The position numbers and the translations under genes were made by a program. The notes below the pieces were generated by a model. It made no database searches and was not told the origin of the DNA. It was given only the letters and a program-made list of their open reading frames with translations. A stretch of DNA of 64,000 bases, from contig NZ_RQGA01000014.1 of NCBI RefSeq assembly GCF_004769575.1, positions 434,001 to 498,000 of the forward strand, written 5' to 3'. This DNA comes from Leptospira perdikensis. GTDB taxonomy: Bacteria; Spirochaetota; Leptospiria; Leptospirales; Leptospiraceae. This document shows positions 58,300 to 64,000 of the stretch, in pieces; position 1 is the first letter of the stretch; the number at the start of each line of letters is the position of its first letter.

Positions 58300-59058
58300 T
58301 TGGCCATGGACCAAATTTTAAAAAACAAAAATGCAATTGTTACCGGAGGTGCTCTCGGAATTGGAAGAGAAACATCCCTACTACTCGCTAAAAAGTGCGC
58401 TCATGTCATTGTATCTGATATCAATCTAACAGAAGGAAACAAAGTTGTCGCGGAAATTGAATCTTTCGGCGGATCAGCTGAATTTATCAAATGTGATGTC
58501 ACCGTTGAAGAAGAAATCATCACACTTGTCGAAACATTCAAATCAAGGAACCAACGTTTGGACATTATGGTAAACAATGCAGGGATTGCAAACAAACCCA
58601 CATTTATGCATAAAGTGACAACAGAAGTCTGGAACCGTTTGATTTTAATGGATTTAACAAGTGTCTTCTGGTGCCAGAAATATGCCACAAAACTGATGCT
58701 TGGTGATCGTTTAGGCGGATCCATTATCAATGTTGCTTCGATCGCAGGGCTTGGAGCCTCTCCTTCGCTTGGTCCTTATTGTGTAGCCAAAGCGGGTGTG
58801 ATTGAACTGACAACCACAGGAGCCTTGGAAGTTGCACGATTTGGTGTTCGGATCAATGCGGTTTGTCCTGGTTGGACAGAAACGGCAATCCTCGATGTAG
58901 CAGGAGAACGGGGGAAAGAGGCGATGGAAAAAAATATCCCGATGGGAAGGCTTGGCAAACCAGCAGAGGTGGCAAACCTAATTGGATTTTTAGCATCAGA
59001 GGAATCGAGTTTCATTACAGGATCGGTGTATCGTGTGGATGGGGGGACAAGGAGTTAG
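58300..59058 (+). CDS. short-chain dehydrogenase/reductase
   Basis: A 252-residue classical SDR. The NAD(P) glycine motif is TGGALGIGRE (~15-24), NNAG is at ~90-93, the catalytic Ser is in INVASIAGLG, and the Tyr-Lys pair is in PYCVAKAG. The C-terminal substrate region GSVYRVDGGTRS is typical of 3-oxoacyl-ACP reductase and glucose dehydrogenase-like SDRs; the substrate is not known. The start is TTG at 58300 (AAAGG 6 nt upstream) or ATG at 58306. It is followed by a structured non-coding element. Confidence 0.85.
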   Translation: MAMDQILKNKNAIVTGGALGIGRETSLLLAKKCAHVIVSDINLTEGNKVVAEIESFGGSAEFIKCDVTVEEEIITLVETFKSRNQRLDIMVNNAGIANKPTFMHKVTTEVWNRLILMDLTSVFWCQKYATKLMLGDRLGGSIINVASIAGLGASPSLGPYCVAKAGVIELTTTGALEVARFGVRINAVCPGWTETAILDVAGERGKEAMEKNIPMGRLGKPAEVANLIGFLASEESSFITGSVYRVDGGTRS

Positions 59059-59400
59059 AGGTGGAGGGATTGACACTCTATTAACTAATGTGTTAGAAAT
59101 CAAATCCTAGTGAAAGGGATGTGGAGGGCTTGGTCTGACAGATGTCAGACGGGAGCGTGAGCGCACCCCGTAGCAGCCCGGCCCCGAAAGTTCGGATCTT
59201 GCGGTTTTTAGAAACCTATGATTTGAAATGATAGAAAATCCTTTCGGGGATTCACCCAGAAACAACTGACAGTCCCATTGGGACAAAACTAGAATCTTTC
59301 TCCCAAACCAATCATTTCAATTCAAAAAGATGATCTGTTCTTCAACCAAAGTAGGTATCGATTGGAATGAAGAAATATTTCAAAAGGTTTAAAAAAATTC
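59059..59400. other. 342-bp convergent intergenic region rich in inverted repeats
   Basis: Between the SDR (+) and flagellar (-) genes, no ORF. It contains the structured block 59126-59216, plus GTCCC (59272-59276) paired with GGGAC (59280-59284). The unusual density of inverted repeats contrasts with other gaps in the window. It may function as a shared terminator region or hold a non-coding RNA. Confidence 0.65.
59126..59216. repeat. multi-hairpin GC-rich element
   Basis: GGGCT (59126-59130) pairs with AGCCC (59175-59179), enclosing two hairpins: GTCTGACA/TGTCAGAC (59133-59140, 59143-59150) and GGGAGCG/CGCACCC (59151-59157, 59162-59168, one A-A mismatch). Outside are CCGAA/TTCGG (59184-59195) and GGTTT/AAACC (59203-59216). 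All were checked by hand. It is either a dispersed intergenic repeat or a structured RNA. The copy number cannot be known from one window. Confidence 0.5.
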
Positions 59401-60261
59401 CTACCGCATAATCTCAAATAGTCGACCAAGTAAACTATCTTGGGTTTGCATGGTTTTGGAATTGGCTTCGTAAGCGCGGTTCACCTCTATCATATCCACC
59501 ATCTCTGTCACAACAGAAACATTGGAAGCTTCCAAATAACCTTGCAGAACTTGGGGAGCGAGAAGGGTTGGAAACTTGGTTGGTTCTCCCGATTCAGGAG
59601 TATCAGAATAAAACGAGTCCCCTTCTTTGTCGAGGTGTCGGGGATTTTCTACAGTTCGGATTTTGATCGTGTCCAGAAGGACAGGATCTTCAAATCGGTT
59701 TTCACTGAAGTTGGTTCCATCTTTCGGAGCGGTTCCGAGTTTGGAATTGATATAGATCTCTCCATTTTCTTTCACAAGGAAATTTCCTTGGTTCACTTGG
59801 ATGGGTCCCTTCTCGCCAAGCAGAGGAAATCCTTGCGGTGTCACAACAAAACCATTTTTATCTAAAACAAAACTTCCACTCCGTGTGAGGCGCTCCCCTC
59901 GATTGGTAAGAACAGAAAAGAAAGCAGGTTTTTCCATACCAGGTTGGTCTTGGATCATCAAATCAAATATATTATCTGTTTTTTTCACAGCACCTTGTTC
60001 GAAGCGAGTGTAGACCTCATTCACTTCGGCACCAAACCCTAGTTTCCCGACCACAGGAGACGTATCAAAGGAGCCCATTGGTGTTTTACCAATTCCATCT
60101 TCGGAATAACGATGTAGTAACATTTCAGGAAAGGTTTTGAAAACAGTTGTATCTTTTTTGAATGCGGTTTTATCCACATTGGCCAAATTGTTTGCGATCA
60201 CATCCATTCTCACTTGTTGGGAAATCATCCCATTGGCGCCTGTATACAGTCCTCGTAACAT
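59401..60261 (-). CDS. flgF: flagellar rod/hook-basal-body protein (FlgF/FlgG family)
   Basis: A 286-residue rod-type protein. The N-terminus is [18 protein letters not shown] with [15 protein letters not shown], and the C-terminus is [20 protein letters not shown] and [13 protein letters not shown], both universal in rod and hook proteins. The start is at 60261, because AGGA lies 5 nt before it; a longer ORF begins 18 nt upstream. The internal sequence fits FlgF (proximal rod) better than FlgG in my judgement, but the assignment is not certain. No other flagellar gene is adjacent. Confidence 0.85.
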   Translation of the reverse strand: MLRGLYTGANGMISQQVRMDVIANNLANVDKTAFKKDTTVFKTFPEMLLHRYSEDGIGKTPMGSFDTSPVVGKLGFGAEVNEVYTRFEQGAVKKTDNIFDLMIQDQPGMEKPAFFSVLTNRGERLTRSGSFVLDKNGFVVTPQGFPLLGEKGPIQVNQGNFLVKENGEIYINSKLGTAPKDGTNFSENRFEDPVLLDTIKIRTVENPRHLDKEGDSFYSDTPESGEPTKFPTLLAPQVLQGYLEASNVSVVTEMVDMIEVNRAYEANSKTMQTQDSLLGRLFEIMR

Positions 60262-60373
60262 ACCTTTCCTACCTATCATTTCTTTCGGTCAGATTTCGAG
60301 ATTCCCTAAGAGAAAATGCGACATAGTCAAAAAAGAGTTGAAGTTTTCGTAAAAATTCATAGAAAAGAAAGAC

Positions 60374-60742
60374 ATGAAGTTATCCATCGGAAACCTCCCC
60401 CAGTCGCTTACCGAAGAAGCCCTCGAAAAACTTCTTTCTGCTCATGGAAAAGTGGAACACCTCCAAATCAAACGGGACAAAATCACCAAGGTATCCTTGG
60501 GATATGGAACGGCAGATATGGCAGATGCTGATGCAGCCAAGGCGATTTCTGCTCTCAATGGGAAAGAAATCGAAGGAAAGGCAATTGTCCTAGTCAATCA
60601 GGAAGAACTTACGAAATCACAAAATGAAGCCGCCAAAAAGAAAGGAAGCCCTGCTGTTTCCAAACCAACCTTTGGCAGAAACCAAACAAGTGGCGGTGGC
60701 AATACAGGAGTCCAAAGGAGAGGCGGTTCTCGCGGGTCATAG
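60374..60742 (+). CDS. RRM-type RNA-binding protein
   Basis: A 122-residue protein. One RRM domain (1-80) has RNP2 LSIGNLP and RNP1-like SLGYGTADM. The C-terminal tail (~85-122) is Gly/Arg/Ser-rich (RRGGSRGS at the end). Such single-RRM proteins are found in several bacteria and bind RNA without sequence proof here. It ends immediately before the ATP-grasp gene (no gap), which may be chance or co-translation. The SD is weak. Confidence 0.9.
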   Translation: MKLSIGNLPQSLTEEALEKLLSAHGKVEHLQIKRDKITKVSLGYGTADMADADAAKAISALNGKEIEGKAIVLVNQEELTKSQNEAAKKKGSPAVSKPTFGRNQTSGGGNTGVQRRGGSRGS

Positions 60743-61945
60743 ATGAAACAACTGACCGGCAGTTACCTCTCCATTGGAGCCGGAGAGAACCAAATCCCTC
60801 TCATTCGGGCTGCAAAAGCTAGGGGACTCAAAGTCATCTCCGTGGACACAAATCCGGAAGCCCCGGGTCTTGTAGAGTCAGATATTAAAATATTAGAATC
60901 TACTCATGAATATAGAAAAATTCTACATGCCATGAGTCGGGTCCCCCTTCCCTTCAAACTGATGGGAGTGGGATCCAGATCGTACGGCAAAGCAGTTTAT
61001 ACCGTATCTTATTTAGCAGAAAAATTAAAACTTCGTGGGAACCCTCGCGATACAATCAATCTCTTTCTCGACAAAGAAAAGTTTAAAAACTCCGTACAAA
61101 AGTATGGAATCCCTGTTCCCAGTTCTTTACAGTCCAACTTACAATCTAGAACCAAAGAGAAAAAACTAGAACTTACATTTCCCCTCATCGCCAAACCGAA
61201 AGAGGGTTCTGGTAAAAAAGGAATTACGGTTCTCGAAACTGAGGCAGAGTTCAAAAAATTCAGCCGTTTGAAAACGAGCGAAAGTTTTCTTTTGGAACCT
61301 TTCATTCCAGGGGACGAAGTGACTGTTCTTGGTTTTGTCATTGCCAGACGTTTTTATTTGATTTCCCTAACCGACAAAATCACCACAGGGAAACCAAACT
61401 TTATTGAAGTGGCACATGTCGCTCCTTCAAAACATATCCCTATGGCTGGGGAATTAAAAATGATCTGTCAAAGCATTGTGACGGCGACCAAATTAAAAAC
61501 CGGTCCCTTTGTGGCTGAATTTAAAATTACAAAAAATAACGAATGCCTTCTCATTGAATCAGCTCCTGAAGTAGGAGGAGAATTTTTGGCAGATGTTCTC
61601 ATTCCGGAACATTATGGTTACAAATATTTTAATGATCTACTCTCCGTTACTATTGGTGAAAAAACAAGACCCGGGTTTTTAAAAAAATCGAAAGATGGAA
61701 TCACTAAATCAGCGTTAGTTTTCACTCTCCCCACAGATCGCCAAAAGAAAATGGGAGAACCCATTACCTTTACAACAAATTTCGGTGAAACCTTATTTTT
61801 TCAAAAACAATTGGTTCCCACCGGGACATCACTGGATAAATTAGAAGGAAATCACAAAAGAACTCAAGTTTTTGGAATTACATCCAAACTGTCCATCTCC
61901 ACCAAAGATTGGTTAGATTCTATTTTCCAACGACTTAATTCATGA
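60743..61945 (+). CDS. ATP-grasp family protein (ligase of unknown substrate)
   Basis: A 400-residue enzyme of the ATP-grasp superfamily. The N-terminal preATP-grasp Rossmann-like part (~8-100) has YLSIGAGENQIPLIRAAK. The ATP-grasp core (~110-310) has LIAKPKEGSGKKGITVL for nucleotide binding, FLLEPFIPGDEVTVLGFV, and LIESAPEVGGEFLADVLI carrying the metal residues. It should form a carboxylate-amine or thiol bond using ATP. The substrate is unknown. Its start abuts the RRM gene and its stop overlaps the first methyltransferase by 4 nt. Confidence 0.8.
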   Translation: MKQLTGSYLSIGAGENQIPLIRAAKARGLKVISVDTNPEAPGLVESDIKILESTHEYRKILHAMSRVPLPFKLMGVGSRSYGKAVYTVSYLAEKLKLRGNPRDTINLFLDKEKFKNSVQKYGIPVPSSLQSNLQSRTKEKKLELTFPLIAKPKEGSGKKGITVLETEAEFKKFSRLKTSESFLLEPFIPGDEVTVLGFVIARRFYLISLTDKITTGKPNFIEVAHVAPSKHIPMAGELKMICQSIVTATKLKTGPFVAEFKITKNNECLLIESAPEVGGEFLADVLIPEHYGYKYFNDLLSVTIGEKTRPGFLKKSKDGITKSALVFTLPTDRQKKMGEPITFTTNFGETLFFQKQLVPTGTSLDKLEGNHKRTQVFGITSKLSISTKDWLDSIFQRLNS

Positions 61946-62550
61946 AAAATGTCTGGGATGAACACTATGAAAGACCAAAATCAAAATTGGCCTTTCCGGA
62001 TGAAAATTTAGTCCGCCTTTTATCACGAATCCAACCCAAAAATCGGAATGCTCTAGACTTTGGTTGTGGATCCGGCAGGCATTGTTACCTATTACAAAAT
62101 GAAGGTTACAAAGTTACCGGATGTGACACCGCAAAAACCACCATTGATCTGTTAAATGGAGAATCCTCACCCATTCGTTTTCTGCACACTCCAGATACCA
62201 ACCTACCGTTTTCTCCCAAAGAATTTGGCCTCATCTTAAGTTGGGGGGTGTTTCATTACAATAGACGAGAAGATGCGAAAAAACTCCTGTTATCCTTGTA
62301 TGATTCTTTGGATACAGGTGGTTATCTTTTGGGTTCGATCCGAGCTGATGGAGATACCCACTTAGGTCTTTCGAAAGGAAAAATGAATTTATCTGACTTA
62401 AGCGGTGGTTATGCGGAGACCTACTCTCTCGGTGATTTAAAGGAATTCCTTTCGGTTTTTTCCAATCTATCCATTGGGTATTCAGAACGTACACCACTTG
62501 GAAAGTTAGAAGAACGAATTTGCCACTGGTTTTTCCTTGCTGAAAAATAA
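61942..62550 (+). CDS. SAM-dependent methyltransferase
   Basis: A 202-residue class I methyltransferase. Motif I is ALDFGCGSGRHCYLL (~38-52), with the acidic residue in VTGCDTAK (~57-64) and motif IV near GLILSWGVFHYN. The acceptor substrate is unknown. It overlaps the upstream ATP-grasp gene by 4 nt and the downstream methyltransferase by 1 nt, so the three form a translationally coupled cassette. A family-level call only. Confidence 0.85.
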   Translation: MKNVWDEHYERPKSKLAFPDENLVRLLSRIQPKNRNALDFGCGSGRHCYLLQNEGYKVTGCDTAKTTIDLLNGESSPIRFLHTPDTNLPFSPKEFGLILSWGVFHYNRREDAKKLLLSLYDSLDTGGYLLGSIRADGDTHLGLSKGKMNLSDLSGGYAETYSLGDLKEFLSVFSNLSIGYSERTPLGKLEERICHWFFLAEK

Positions 62551-63431
62551 TGAATCCTAACCCTTCCTTGAGTGAAAACTGCCCTCTCGACCAAACAAAC
62601 GATTGGCGCCCCTTATACACAACAACAGGAAAATATTCAGGGTTATCGATTGTTGAATGTACTCATTGTAAACTCCAGGCACTCTTCCCCAGACCCAATC
62701 AAAAAGAATTATATGGACAGGACTATTATCAAGGTAAAGCAGAGTATACTTACATAGATGAAAGAGAAAATAAAAAATTCTTTCAGTATGTTTGGAAAGC
62801 AAGAGTTCGTAATATAAAAAAATTTGTAAAGACTGGGAACTTTTTAGATATAGGATCTTCTTTTGGAGGTTTTTTGGAATCGGCAAGGGACGGTGGATTT
62901 TCGGTTCAAGGGGTAGAAATTTCGGAGTACGCTTCTCATTATGCAAATGAAAACGGAATCCCTACCTTTAACGGAAGTTTAGCTGAAGCAAAATTTCCAA
63001 ATAACCACTTCAGTGTGATAACTATGGTGGAAGTGATTGAACATATAGAAAATCCAAATCTCTTTTTCAAAGAACTGACACGGATATTAAAACCAGGCGG
63101 CCTCCTCCTACTTCAGACAGCCAATTTCGATGGCTGGCAAGCCAAAAAAGAAGGTCCAAATTATCATTATTATATGCCTGGCCATGTGTTTTATTACACA
63201 GACAGAATCCTAAAAAATATATTGACGAACCTTGATTTTAGTCGTTTTGTATCTTACTTCGGAGTGGATTTTCCATTACTTGCGAAACTACAAAAATCAA
63301 GAGGATCTTTCAAAAATTGGAAAGACTACCTCCAGTGGTTACGCATTTCGTATTACCATTTTCAGTCAAAATGGAAAAAAAATGGATTCCCCCTCACTTC
63401 AAGTTACGTTTTGTACGCTTTTAAAAAATAG
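62550..63431 (+). CDS. methyltransferase with N-terminal zinc-ribbon-like segment
   Basis: A 293-residue protein. The N-terminus (~11-55) contains spaced Cys (ENCPLDQ, then VECTHCKLQ) like the zinc-binding module of methyltransferase 13-type C-methyltransferases acting on NDP-sugars. The class I core has FLDIGSSFGGFLESA (~97-111), the MVEVIEHIENPN segment and LKPGGLLLLQTA. Those enzymes usually have a matching C-terminal domain; here the last ~80 residues (YHYYMPGHVFYYTDRILKNI) are different. The substrate is unknown. It is 9 nt from the following membrane gene. Confidence 0.8.
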   Translation: MNPNPSLSENCPLDQTNDWRPLYTTTGKYSGLSIVECTHCKLQALFPRPNQKELYGQDYYQGKAEYTYIDERENKKFFQYVWKARVRNIKKFVKTGNFLDIGSSFGGFLESARDGGFSVQGVEISEYASHYANENGIPTFNGSLAEAKFPNNHFSVITMVEVIEHIENPNLFFKELTRILKPGGLLLLQTANFDGWQAKKEGPNYHYYMPGHVFYYTDRILKNILTNLDFSRFVSYFGVDFPLLAKLQKSRGSFKNWKDYLQWLRISYYHFQSKWKKNGFPLTSSYVLYAFKK

Positions 63432-63440
63432 GTAACCCGA

Positions 63441-64000
63441 ATGAATGATACAATCAAAACTCCCTTACTTGTCCGACTCACTGCCATTCCAGAAAAGAAG
63501 GGTTGGAAAAGAAAACTCATCTTAAGCATTCGAGTTTTACTAGTATCTGTACATAGGTTTATGAAAGACGATTGCCTTATCATTGGTTCCAGTCTTGCGT
63601 ATACAACGATTGTCACCCTCATCCCTACTCTGACAGTAGCCCTCGCCCTAATTACAGTGGCTTCTGGAATCCAAACGCGACAAGGGGAAATGGTAGATGA
63701 AATCAATTCCTATCTTCTTCGTAATAATATTCAATTTGATATCTCTCCGTATTTGGATACTCTCACCGATATTATTTCCACAGCTTCCCAAATTGGAGCG
63801 GTTGGTTTTGTTGTATTTATTTTTTCAGCAACCGCTGTTTTACGTTCTTTAGAAAAAGCCTTCCATATCATTTGGAAAATTGACCTTCATAGAAACTTTA
63901 TTAACAAATTTGTATTTTATTTCTTTCTGATCTCTTTTGGTCCCCTTCTCTTTGTCGTCGGTAAAAACATTACCGACAAAATTTCTGATTCTGTTCGGCC
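63441..64000 (+). CDS. YihY/BrkB-family membrane protein, N-terminal part (3' truncated)
   Basis: The open frame runs from ATG 63441 through the window edge (186 codons). Membrane helices are seen near residues 45-70 (SLAYTTIVTLIPTLTVALAL), 115-135 (IGAVGFVVFIFSATAVL) and 155-175. The SSLAYTT segment is typical of YihY/BrkB proteins. It is annotated elsewhere as a virulence factor or RNase BN, but the biochemical role is not established. It follows the methyltransferase by 9 nt and may be in the same operon. Confidence 0.85.
   Translation, partial: MNDTIKTPLLVRLTAIPEKKGWKRKLILSIRVLLVSVHRFMKDDCLIIGSSLAYTTIVTLIPTLTVALALITVASGIQTRQGEMVDEINSYLLRNNIQFDISPYLDTLTDIISTASQIGAVGFVVFIFSATAVLRSLEKAFHIIWKIDLHRNFINKFVFYFFLISFGPLLFVVGKNITDKISDSVR

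Overview
The window is a 64 kb piece of spirochaete chromosome, almost certainly from Leptospira and most likely the saprophytic (L. biflexa-like) side. The evidence is gene content and style: an AT-rich genome, a spirochaetal FlaB flagellin, a metX-metW pair, SpoIIE/STAS partner-switching genes, many large sensor kinases, lipoproteins with loose spirochaetal lipoboxes, and several TTG/GTG starts. I see no insertion sequence, prophage, CRISPR array or rRNA operon. Two tRNA genes are present (Ala-GGC, Asp-GTC). The genus call is inference, because no similarity search was possible.

Layout. 1-945: end of metX and metW (methionine). 1022-3700: a lipoprotein and threonine dehydratase, both on the minus strand. 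3979-4985: flaB with a visible promoter, a long leader with two CsrA-like sites, and a terminator. 5031-16688: a plus-strand run of ispH, a histidine kinase, a receiver-ATPase protein, cheY, a STAS protein, cheA, a chemoreceptor, cheW, cheD and cheB, with no cheR. 16689-24543: a minus-strand run of a coiled-coil protein, a GAF-PP2C-HATPase switch protein, a STAS antagonist and two acyl-CoA carboxylase subunits. 24619-32942: tRNA-Ala, peptide deformylase, an RND transporter, a NodB-like protein, tyrS and glpD. 33004-39378: a lipoprotein and the macromolecular-synthesis operon rpsU-yqeY-dnaG-rpoD. 39484-45875: fbp, a small lipoprotein, an unknown protein, pdhA-pdhB-pdhC and a 69-residue protein. 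46006-49402: a FliG paralogue, tRNA-Asp, a CDP-alcohol phosphatidyltransferase, an ankyrin lipoprotein and a histone-like protein. 49871-52097: a TetR regulator divergent from two class II aldolase-fold genes. 52123-57917: GyrI/AraC regulators and a c-di-GMP pair (HD-GYP regulator and MHYT hybrid kinase). 58300-60261: an SDR enzyme and a flagellar rod/hook protein converging on a highly structured non-coding stretch. 60374-64000: an RRM protein, an ATP-grasp enzyme, two methyltransferases and the start of a YihY/BrkB membrane protein.

Functionally the window is dominated by motility and signalling (flaB, fliG, the rod protein, the che cluster, c-di-GMP turnover, partner switching), alongside core metabolism and information processing. 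The points most worth following are the CsrA-like architecture of the flaB leader, the partner-switching genes placed directly before an acyl-CoA carboxylase, the ATP-grasp/methyltransferase cassette, the TetR-controlled aldolase plus pseudo-aldolase pair, and two GC-rich structured intergenic elements.
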